From NCBI GenBank assembly GCA_035533475.1, contig DATLTS010000059.1:1-64000 (forward strand): a stretch of 64,000 nucleotides of DNA. The letters are read 5' to 3'. Of the stretch, positions 6,908 through 14,203 are shown piece after piece (position 1 is the first letter of the stretch; each line of letters starts with the position of its first letter). The position numbers were made by a program, and so were the translations under genes. Below the pieces are notes generated by a model. That model was not told the origin of the DNA. It did no database searches and worked only from the letters and a program-made list of their open reading frames with translations. Source of the DNA: Mycobacteriales bacterium. GTDB taxonomy: Bacteria > Actinomycetota > Actinomycetes > DATLTS01.

Positions 6908-9900
6908 ATGAGTCGCCTCTTGTCCCTACGAGTTCGGTGGATTCGACTCTTCGCGTCGACCGGGAACCGGGGTCATCGACTGGAATCTGCCCTGGCGCCC
7001 GGCGCAACCTACGGAGCGAGAGGCCGCAGTCCGGCGGCGATCGGTGTCGTCGCGACCCTGCTGGCTGCCGCCCTAGGAACGGTGCCGGGCTTCGTCGACA
7101 CTGCCGGAGCATCCCCAACGTTCACCTACGCCGGAAGCGTGTCGTCGGACACGCCGTTGCTGTACTACCGGCTCGGGGATACCAGCGGCACGACTGCCAC
7201 CGACAGTTCCGGGAACGCGCTGAACGGTACGTACCAGACCGCCACCACGCTCGGAGTGGCCGGTGCGATTGTGAACGACACCGACACCGCCGTGAGCGGA
7301 AACGGAGCAGGGGACATGGTGCTCGGGCCCGCCCCGGCGAGCCTCCCGACCGGCGATAAGGCACGCACCGTGGAATTGTGGGAGAAGTACGCGACCGCTG
7401 GCGAAGCCGTCGCCCGGTCGCTGTTCCTCTGGGGAGGGGACGCAGACTCGGCGCGTTTCGGCGTCACCATAAACAGCGACGGGTCGTTGCACTTCGAAGG
7501 CTACGGTAGTGGTAATGCCAATTTCGCTGTCCCGACTCCGCTGAACGACGGGAACTGGCACGACATCGCTGTCGTGTATACGCCATCCGTGACCGTAGGC
7601 TCGGTCACCACGCCGGGCTTCCTGCAAGCCTATGAGGACGGAAAGAGCCTGGGCACCGTGCACCACACGTTGAACACCGGCACGCAATATGGCCTCTATC
7701 TCGGGCATGCCTACGACAGCTGGTCCTCCTTCAGCGGTTCACTCGATGAGTTCGCGATCTATCCGACGGCGTTGACGGGCACCCAAATCGCGAATCACGT
7801 CATCGCGGCTGGTCCAGCCAACCCGCCGAGCAATCTGATGGCATCGTCGGACCAGGCCGGGAATGTCACGATCACCTGGGCACCGCCGTCGCGGAATGTC
7901 AGCGCACCCGTCATTGCTTACAACCTGTACCGGGCAACGACCGCCGCGGGCCCTTGGGACGCCAACCACGCGACGCCCTTGGCGACAGTCAACACGGGCA
8001 GCGCACTTACCTACGTTGACAGCAGCGCAACCCTGGGCACGACCTACTACTACGCCGTCACGGACATCAATTTCGCCGGCGAATCTTCGCCCGCGGGTCC
8101 GGTGTCGGTTACCCCGGCGACGGTGCCGGGTGCCCCGACCGGTGTGGCGGCGTCGGTGGATAACGCGCAGTCGTCGGTGAGTTTCACCGCGCCGGCGAGT
8201 GATGGCGGGTCGCTGATCTCCGGGTACACGGTGACTGCGCACCCGGATGGGGTTTCCGGGACGGCGCAGGATAGGTCGGCGTCCGGGTCGGCGAGTCCGA
8301 TCGTGGTGACCGGGTTGACGAACGGCACGCTTTATGACATCAGTGTGGTGGCCACTAATGGGGTTGGTTCCGGTCCGGCGGGGACGACCACGGTGACCCC
8401 GGCGACGGTGCCGGGCACCCCGTCGAATGTGGCGGCGTCGGTGGATAATGCCCAGTCGTCGGTGAGTTTCATGGCACCGGCTGATGGTGGTTCGCCGATC
8501 AGCGGGTATGCGGTGACAGCGCACCCGGATGGGGTTTCCGGGACGGCGCAGGATAGGTCCGTGTCCGGGTCGGCGAGTCCGATCGTGGTGACTGGGTTGA
8601 CGAACGGCACGCTTTATGACATCAGTGTGGTGGCCACTAATGGGGTTGGTTCCGGAGCGGCGGGGACGACCACTGTTACCCCGGCGACGGTGCCGGGCAC
8701 CCCGTCGAATGTGATGGCTTCGGTGGATAATGCCCAGTCGTCGGTGAGTTTCATGGCACCGGCTGATGGCGGTTCGCCGATCAGCGGGTATGCGGTGACC
8801 GCGCACCCGGATGGGGTTTCCGGGACGGCGCAGGACAAGTCCGTGTCCGGGTCGGCGAGTCCGATCGTGGTGACCGGGTTGACGAACGGCACGCTTTATG
8901 ACGTGAGTGTGGTGGCCACTAATGGGGTCGGTGCCGGTCCGGCGGGGACGACCACGGTGACCCCGGCGACGGTGCCCGGGGCGCCCACGCTGACCTCGGT
9001 AAGCCCCGGCGACGGCCAGGCCCAGGTCAGCTGGACCAACGCCACGAATGACGGCGGGTCAACGGTGATCGGGTATGTCGTTACCGCGCATGCGCAAGGC
9101 ACCACGGGCGCCACCGGGGACGTGGTCGCCAAACCGACCGCGGGGTCGCCTTACACCTTGACCGGTTTGACCAATGGCACGAGCTACGACGTCACCGTCG
9201 CCGAGACCAACGCCCGGGGTACCGGCGCTGCCTCCGCTGCGATGTCGGTGACACCCCAGGCGCCGTCCCAGTCGCAACCGTCGCCACCACCCACCCAGGA
9301 CCAGCAAACGATCAGCAACGCGAACACGCCGGTGACGAGCATCCAGGGCAGCGATTCGCTGACCTCGAGCTTCTCGGGCAGCGGCTCGTTGACCGAAGGC
9401 TGGTATGCGAGTCAGCCCTCGGGGACACCGCCGCTCAGCGACGGGGCGGGCTATTTCGACCTGTGGGTGGCACCCGGTAGTCAACTTTCCACGATCCAGG
9501 CCACGCTCTGCCCGGCCGATCCGGCGACAGGGGTCTCCTGGTACGACCCGGTTCGGAACGCATGGCGGGCGGTGAGCGGCGAGACCTTCTCGAATGGCTG
9601 TCTGAAGATCACGGTCGACTCGACGAGCACTCCCTCGGTCAGCGACCTGACCGGGACGATATTTGCCATCACCGAACCTGGGTACGTCGCCCAGACGCCC
9701 ACCCGCGTTCTCGATACCCGCACCGGCACCGGAGGCAAGACCGGTCCCCTGGCGGCGGGGCAGACCTACGCGCTAACGCTTGGCACCGTGCCAGCGACAG
9801 CGACGGTCGTGGTGTTGAACGTCACCGTGGTGCACCCCGCGGGTCCAGGGAACCTGGTCGTCTACCCCGACGGGGCGAGCCGACCCGGCGCATCAACTGT

Positions 9901-10774
9901 CAACTACCTGGTGGGCGGTGACGTAGCGAACCTCACGACGGTGGAACTGCCTGCAAGCCGCAAGATCGATCTGTACTCGGCCGGATCGGCGAGCAACGTG
10001 GTCATCGACGTGGTTGGTTACTTTACCGCGACAGCCGGCTTGCACGCGCAGACCCCCGCTCGAGCGATCGACACCCGCATTGGCACCGGCACTACGAAGG
10101 CAACGTTGGCGGCGAACACGCCAGACGCGCTGACGCTTGCCGGTTCCGCGGGAGTGCCGAGCGGCGCCTCCGCTGTGTTGCTGAACCTCACGGCGGTAGA
10201 CCCCACTGGTGCTGGGAACCTCCGGATTTATCCGGATGGCAGTGCCCTCCCGAACACCTCGAACATCAACTACGTGGCCGGTCGGGCGCACGCGGTCTTC
10301 GCAATCGTCAATTTGCCTCCCGATGGCAAGGTCGATGTGTACTCCGCTGGATCTTCCGTCAATGTGGTGGTCGACGTGCTCGGGTATCTGGACTCGACCA
10401 CCTCGATCAGCGTCCAATCCCCGGTGCGGATCCTGGACACTCGGTCGGGGGCGGGTCACATCGGCCCGCTGACGCGGCTGGCCGCTGGCACTCCATACAC
10501 GGTCAAGGTCGCGGGCCTGGGTGGGGTGCCCGCGAACGCGACTTCGGTGACGCTTAGCGTCACCGCGATCGACCCGAGCAGCGGCGCCGGCAACCTGAGT
10601 GTGTACCCGGGCGGGGGCATCGCACCGACCGCCTCCACCTTGAACTACCAAGGCGTTTCCGACGTCGCGAACGCGGCGATCGTCAAGCTCAGCTCGGCTG
10701 GAACCATCGGCTTGCTCAGCAGCGGATCTCCCGTCGATGTTGCGCTGGATGTCACGGGTTGGACAACCGGCTGA
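6908..10774 (+). CDS. Giant secreted LamG/FnIII/VLDTR-repeat protein
   Basis: The 1288-residue protein has an extended, Arg-rich N-terminus with a hydrophobic export segment at about residues 41-62 (AAIGVVATLLAAALG). In order it then shows a LamG/concanavalin-like domain (about 75-300, starting LLYYRLGDTSG), five fibronectin type III domains (about 303-780), a Gln/Pro-rich linker (about 781-800) and a beta-rich region with two cysteines. Three C-terminal repeats of about 120 residues follow, each opening with a PxRxLDTR or PARAIDTR string and ending near VVxDVxGY (starts near 927, 1044 and 1167). VLDTR repeats recur in actinobacterial exported proteins. No LPXTG or C-terminal membrane anchor is present. 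A carbohydrate-binding or adhesive surface role is plausible. GAGG sits 6 nt before the ATG. FnIII copies 2-4 are almost identical at DNA level. Confidence 0.85.
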   Translation: MSRLLSLRVRWIRLFASTGNRGHRLESALAPGATYGARGRSPAAIGVVATLLAAALGTVPGFVDTAGASPTFTYAGSVSSDTPLLYYRLGDTSGTTATDSSGNALNGTYQTATTLGVAGAIVNDTDTAVSGNGAGDMVLGPAPASLPTGDKARTVELWEKYATAGEAVARSLFLWGGDADSARFGVTINSDGSLHFEGYGSGNANFAVPTPLNDGNWHDIAVVYTPSVTVGSVTTPGFLQAYEDGKSLGTVHHTLNTGTQYGLYLGHAYDSWSSFSGSLDEFAIYPTALTGTQIANHVIAAGPANPPSNLMASSDQAGNVTITWAPPSRNVSAPVIAYNLYRATTAAGPWDANHATPLATVNTGSALTYVDSSATLGTTYYYAVTDINFAGESSPAGPVSVTPATVPGAPTGVAASVDNAQSSVSFTAPASDGGSLISGYTVTAHPDGVSGTAQDRSASGSASPIVVTGLTNGTLYDISVVATNGVGSGPAGTTTVTPATVPGTPSNVAASVDNAQSSVSFMAPADGGSPISGYAVTAHPDGVSGTAQDRSVSGSASPIVVTGLTNGTLYDISVVATNGVGSGAAGTTTVTPATVPGTPSNVMASVDNAQSSVSFMAPADGGSPISGYAVTAHPDGVSGTAQDKSVSGSASPIVVTGLTNGTLYDVSVVATNGVGAGPAGTTTVTPATVPGAPTLTSVSPGDGQAQVSWTNATNDGGSTVIGYVVTAHAQGTTGATGDVVAKPTAGSPYTLTGLTNGTSYDVTVAETNARGTGAASAAMSVTPQAPSQSQPSPPPTQDQQTISNANTPVTSIQGSDSLTSSFSGSGSLTEGWYASQPSGTPPLSDGAGYFDLWVAPGSQLSTIQATLCPADPATGVSWYDPVRNAWRAVSGETFSNGCLKITVDSTSTPSVSDLTGTIFAITEPGYVAQTPTRVLDTRTGTGGKTGPLAAGQTYALTLGTVPATATVVVLNVTVVHPAGPGNLVVYPDGASRPGASTVNYLVGGDVANLTTVELPASRKIDLYSAGSASNVVIDVVGYFTATAGLHAQTPARAIDTRIGTGTTKATLAANTPDALTLAGSAGVPSGASAVLLNLTAVDPTGAGNLRIYPDGSALPNTSNINYVAGRAHAVFAIVNLPPDGKVDVYSAGSSVNVVVDVLGYLDSTTSISVQSPVRILDTRSGAGHIGPLTRLAAGTPYTVKVAGLGGVPANATSVTLSVTAIDPSSGAGNLSVYPGGGIAPTASTLNYQGVSDVANAAIVKLSSAGTIGLLSSGSPVDVALDVTGWTTG
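8111..8959 (+). repeat. Tandem near-identical FnIII repeats (285, 282, 282 bp)
   Basis: Each unit starts with ACCCCGGCGACGGTGCC(C/G)GG, seen at 8111, 8396, 8678 and, opening a diverged fourth unit, 8960. Units 2 and 3 differ at only a few positions, mostly within single codons, and unit 1 carries one extra Ser codon. Near-identity at synonymous sites points to recent duplication or gene conversion, not just protein-level selection. Confidence 0.9.
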
Positions 10775-10801
10775 CGACGTCTCGGAAGGGTTGTCAGCCG
10801 G
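10767..10801 (+). terminator. Hairpin at the end of the giant secreted-protein gene
   Basis: The 9-bp arms CCGGCTGAC (10767-10775) and GTCAGCCGG (10793-10801) are perfect reverse complements around a 17-nt loop. The left arm includes the stop codon. No T-run follows, so this is a probable but T-less terminator. Confidence 0.45.
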
Positions 10802-10866
10802 GTGAGAGCGTGCCTGCGGTCAGCTCCGCCCAGAGTCAGCATGACCGACCCGCTGTAGGCCGCGCC

Positions 10867-11211
10867 CTAATGGCTGAAGTAGCCGCGTTTCTTGGTCTTC
10901 TTGTCCGCGGTTGACGGGTGGGCGGACGGTCGCGGATGCCCGGGGGAGGAGGGCCGGACCGGCGGCGGTGGCGGGGCGTCCTCGAGGCCCAGCGAGGAGA
11001 GCTCGCGCAGCAGGGCGGCCGTGTCGGCGAGATCGGCCCGGACCGGGCCGCGCTCCGGTTCGGGCTCCGGCTCCGGTTCCGGGTCGGCGACCAGGGTTGT
11101 TACCTCCGGCTCGGTGATCGACGCGAGCGCTGCGGAGAACTCGGCGAAGACTTCGGCGACGGGCCGGCTCGACGGTAACGGGGGAGGTGGGCGATGGCGA
11201 GACGCTGGGCA
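10867..11211 (-). pseudogene. C-terminal remnant of an unidentified gene
   Basis: A 114-codon open frame has strongly protein-like content and high-GC third positions but no ATG, GTG or TTG start. It reads VAEVFAEFSAALASI, a Glu-Pro repeat, TAALLRELSSLGLEDA, a proline-rich stretch, and ends TADKKTKKRGYFSH before a TAG. Such a charged, ordered C-terminus is unlikely by chance. The frame abuts, in the same phase, the TGA that ends the trypsin-AAA gene. Because its GC-rich codon use matches core genes better than that neighbour, I read it as the surviving tail of a resident gene whose 5' part was lost when the accessory island inserted. The parent family is not recognised. Confidence 0.5.
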
Positions 11212-12969
11212 TCAATCGGAATAGGTGTCGTCGTACCGCGTGAGCGCGATCTGAATATGGGTAGCGGCGATTCCGTCGGCATGATCGTCGCAGGCCGCCT
11301 GTAGGGCTGTGTGCGCAGTAAGCAGAGTCGCCCTGATGTTGCCGTCGGTTGCCGTGTACCGCTCGAACAGTGCCGCCACGGCAGGTTCCTCGACGACTTG
11401 TCCGAGTTGGACGCCGTCGAAGTCGAACGTGGTGATGCGGGCGTCGAGGATGCGCGCGAGTGCTTCGGGCGAGGGCAACGGCGGAAGGTGCACGGTGGTC
11501 TCGAGAAAGCCGATGCCGACCGGGAACTGGGGTAGCTCACGATAGTGGTCGTGTACGGCGACGACGAGCGCCGCGTTGAACTCCTCGGCGAGCATCCGAA
11601 CTATGCGGGTGAAGAACGGTCCGACGTTGCCCGTGCGGTCGCCGGCAGGCGTGGCCAGCCAGGCGTCGGAGTCATCGATCACCAGCACCGATGTCAGGCC
11701 GCGCGCAGCGATCGCGTCGACCACGTCACGCGCTTGGGCGATCACGTCCCCGGCACTGGTGAGCACGTCGGCCGTGACCACGGACTCCACGTCGCTGGCA
11801 ACGTCCGCGCGCAGCAGCCACTGTGGCAGCCCGAAGCCGCCGTGGGTGCTCCGCCGGTCCGCGACGCTGAGTGTGCGCGCGCTACCGGCGACGAGGTTGC
11901 GCCTGGCTGCGGGGTCGATGCGCTTGGCCTCGTGAAGGTACCGAGCGAGCGTGCGCAACAGGTGTCCAGCGAAGGCCTTGGGTTCGCTCACCGTGTCGGA
12001 GCTCTCCGCCTCCACCGGAATCCGAATGGCTGCCGTAGTGTCCGTAAGCGAGTCCATGACGTACTGGATGAGGCTGGTCTTGCCGACACCGCTTCGGCCA
12101 GCGACCGCGACACGTTCGATGGCCCGGATCGCACGGATGAGTTCCTGCTCGGTGCTCTGCGTGTCGGTGAGCTCGTCGAAGGGGACATGGAAGCCGCTCG
12201 GAGTCGGGCTCGGCGGGACATAATCGCACGTGTCCGCCAACGGCAGTCCGAAGCGGGAGCGAGCGGCCATACCGGGGCCAGCCCCGGCGGGCGCTCGCTT
12301 GTCCGATGCCCGGCGCTGTCGAGAGTATGTTGTGATGCGCACTGGGCGTTTCCGTTCAGCCGCGCTGGCCGCGGTGGTGGTGTTGAGCGCCATAATCGCT
12401 GCGCCCGAGCTCGCTATCGTGTTGCCTTGCCGGTAGCCATTCTCGTTCACGATGAAGACGGGGCTCCCGCTGCTGCCAGGAAAGATTGATGCGTCTACGA
12501 GGAACGCCGGCATGCCGCAGTAGTCGAGTTGGACCGGGGTCGCTGTAGTACCGCGACGGATGATCGGGGTGAGGTTGACCGTGTCGAAGAGTCCTCTCGG
12601 GTACCCAACGAACGTGACCGGCTCTACGACATCGAGGTCGTCGACTACATCGTTCGTCGGCACAAGGTCGTGGCCCAATAGGCGGTAGAAAACCGGCAGA
12701 CCTTGATCAGCGAGTCCTTGCAGAGTGGGGCCGATGAAAGTCACCGCAACGTCGACGGCGGGATCTGGATGGGTCACCCAGTCAGCTACCGTGAAGCTCG
12801 CCGTGACGGGCTCGCCCCAAAGCGGAGCGTCTCCCTCGGCACGAATGAACCTTACGAACCCGTTCGTGGCGCCCTCGATCACATGCCGGTTTGTTACTAA
12901 CACCGGAAGCCGCGCCCCGTCTGTGACCACCCGTGCGGCGTCGTAGAAGAACGCTGTCCCACTGCTCAA
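11212..12969 (-). CDS. Trypsin-like protease fused to AAA ATPase
   Basis: The frame encodes 585 residues. An N-terminal trypsin-like module has its triad in VTNRHVIEG (His, about 29), PAVDVAVTF (Asp, about 71) and FPGSSGSPVF (Ser, about 169). A linker of odd composition (about 200-260) follows, then an ORC/STAND-like AAA module with P-loop AGRSGVGKTS (about 293) and Walker B SVLVIDDSDAWL (about 420), and a helical C-terminus. Proteases fused to such ATPases are known in bacterial NLR-like defence proteins, so sensing coupled to proteolysis is a reasonable inference. The TTG at 12969 is uncertain. A better start, GTG near 13030 with GGAGG upstream, reads MSSILQPLAS in another frame and would join this protein after a one-base shift near 13009, so the gene may be damaged. 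It is divergent from the HTH gene. Confidence 0.65.
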   Translation of the reverse strand: MSSGTAFFYDAARVVTDGARLPVLVTNRHVIEGATNGFVRFIRAEGDAPLWGEPVTASFTVADWVTHPDPAVDVAVTFIGPTLQGLADQGLPVFYRLLGHDLVPTNDVVDDLDVVEPVTFVGYPRGLFDTVNLTPIIRRGTTATPVQLDYCGMPAFLVDASIFPGSSGSPVFIVNENGYRQGNTIASSGAAIMALNTTTAASAAERKRPVRITTYSRQRRASDKRAPAGAGPGMAARSRFGLPLADTCDYVPPSPTPSGFHVPFDELTDTQSTEQELIRAIRAIERVAVAGRSGVGKTSLIQYVMDSLTDTTAAIRIPVEAESSDTVSEPKAFAGHLLRTLARYLHEAKRIDPAARRNLVAGSARTLSVADRRSTHGGFGLPQWLLRADVASDVESVVTADVLTSAGDVIAQARDVVDAIAARGLTSVLVIDDSDAWLATPAGDRTGNVGPFFTRIVRMLAEEFNAALVVAVHDHYRELPQFPVGIGFLETTVHLPPLPSPEALARILDARITTFDFDGVQLGQVVEEPAVAALFERYTATDGNIRATLLTAHTALQAACDDHADGIAATHIQIALTRYDDTYSD

Positions 12970-13042
12970 CGAACCCGGACGCGGCTCGTGCCCAATGAAC
13001 GCTGGCGAGGGGTTGCAAGATCGAGCTCACTACCTCCGCTAA

Positions 13043-13072
13043 ACTTTCGGACTTAGCTGGATTTCCGAAAGT
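13043..13072. promoter_or_regulatory. Perfect inverted repeat, likely operator
   Basis: ACTTTCGG (13043-13050) and CCGAAAGT (13065-13072) are perfect 8-bp reverse complements with centres 22 bp apart, about two helical turns. The repeat covers the expected -35 position of the promoter at 13081 and lies in the gap between two divergent genes. It is a candidate binding site for the adjacent HTH protein. Confidence 0.55.
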
Positions 13073-13080
13073 CGGTGGCA

Positions 13081-13086
13081 TACCAT
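13081..13086 (+). promoter_or_regulatory. Leaderless -10 box of the HTH gene
   Basis: TACCAT lies 6 nt before the ATG at 13093, and no ribosome-binding site is present. The inverted repeat at 13043-13072 sits immediately upstream, a position suited to repression. Confidence 0.45.
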
Positions 13087-13092
13087 CGAGCT

Positions 13093-13566
13093 ATGTCGCT
13101 GGCCGGCGTCGTGGACGACCTCATCGCCTTGCAGCGGCTGGCCGACCAAGAGCGTGATGCGGCTCGCCGACGCGCGCTCGAAGCGGTCCGCCAGCACGTC
13201 GCCGAGCGAGACCGGGGCGCCAAGGTTGCCGAGGCGGCGCAGGTGCTTGGGGTCTCGGCACCCACGGTCCGGGCCTGGATCGATGCCGGCGTGTTGCGGC
13301 CGCTCGCCGCGACCGGCCCGGCCCGGGTCGACGTCGCGTCGCTGGCAGCCACCAAACAGGTCGTCGATGAGCTGCGCCGTCATCGGGAGGACCGGCACCT
13401 GCTCACGGAGGTGCTGCGTCTGCTGCGCGACCGTGCCGCCTTCTCCGGTGACGATGCGCACGCCGCGGTCGAGGACGCTGCGGCCGGCCGGGTGCGTCGG
13501 CTCGACCGCGCCGGTCTCGACGAGCTCCTGCCGGCGAAGAGGCCGAAGCGATCGACCTCGACCTAA
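13093..13566 (+). CDS. Helix-turn-helix DNA-binding protein
   Basis: The 157-residue protein starts with an amphipathic helical region (about 1-45), followed by a MerR/excisionase-like helix-turn-helix, AAQVLGVSAPTVRAWIDAGVLRP (about 48-72). A long helical segment, DELRRHREDRHLLTEVLRLL, follows. It probably dimerises and binds the inverted repeat just upstream of its own start. The end of the frame, LLPAKRPKRSTST, looks like an out-of-frame tail: the overlapping +0 frame continues as GEEAEAIDLDLTRTAERQIKALRG into the following gene. This suggests either a one-base deletion splitting one longer protein or a regulator-effector pair with an obscured junction. A toxin-antitoxin-like role is possible but unproven. 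Confidence 0.65.
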   Translation: MSLAGVVDDLIALQRLADQERDAARRRALEAVRQHVAERDRGAKVAEAAQVLGVSAPTVRAWIDAGVLRPLAATGPARVDVASLAATKQVVDELRRHREDRHLLTEVLRLLRDRAAFSGDDAHAAVEDAAAGRVRRLDRAGLDELLPAKRPKRSTST

Positions 13567-13643
13567 CGCGGACGGCCGAGCGACAGATCAAGGCGCTGCG
13601 GGGTCGACGGGCCAGCGCCACCCGCGCCACCATCGAAGAGCTG

Positions 13644-14000
13644 ATGCGCCAGGGCTGTCGCGCCGCGGGCTACCGGCTCACGGGCGCAGAGCTCGAGCAC
13701 GTCTGCTGTCGCCACTTGTACGGAAGCGACCGGATGCTGACCGCATGGCCGGCATCGGACCACGCCGTCATTCTGGCCATCGGTCCGCACGATCGCTCGG
13801 TCGCGGACGTCTACGACCTACTACTCGCGGCCCTCGCAATCGACGTGCCGATCGACGAGCGAACCAAGCCGCCGTGCTGCGACGAGCTCGGCGAGCCTCC
13901 GCGCGATCACGCTGTTGCCGACGTTCTGGCCGACGCACTGGAGGCGCTCACGCTGCGGCCGACGCCGTCGACACTAGCCTGCCCTTCCACGCACGGGTGA
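13644..14000 (+). CDS. Partner protein downstream of the HTH gene
   Basis: From the first ATG the frame gives 118 residues, but the same frame is open and protein-like for at least 35 codons upstream (EEAEAIDLDLTRTAERQIKA and onward) without a start codon. It overlaps the end of the HTH gene. The body contains AVILAIGPHDRSVADVYDLLLAAL and a cysteine pair in KPPCCDELG. I do not recognise the family. The missing start and the altered end of the preceding gene are best explained by a single-base frameshift near 13530. If intact in relatives, the two would be one protein or a tightly coupled pair. Confidence 0.4.
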   Translation: MRQGCRAAGYRLTGAELEHVCCRHLYGSDRMLTAWPASDHAVILAIGPHDRSVADVYDLLLAALAIDVPIDERTKPPCCDELGEPPRDHAVADVLADALEALTLRPTPSTLACPSTHG

Positions 14001-14203
14001 TCGCCTAACGGGCGTGTTTCAGGATCGCTTGTCACCGCGAGGTGTGTCCAGCGGTCCCGTCAGCGGGCAGCCGGGATTTATGGCTTCTTCCCACCCTGTC
14101 AAACTGCCGGCGGTCGTGGGTAGCGAATCACACTGATGTAAGTAACAACAGGGCTGTCGGCGTGTCACACACCCACAGGGGCCATAACTGACATAGTGGG
14201 AAC

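Noticed and set aside
10867-12969. Stop-codon readthrough joining the protease-ATPase to the downstream frame
   Set aside because: Both frames share phase, but this has a one in three chance; codon use differs between them and no readthrough context is evident.
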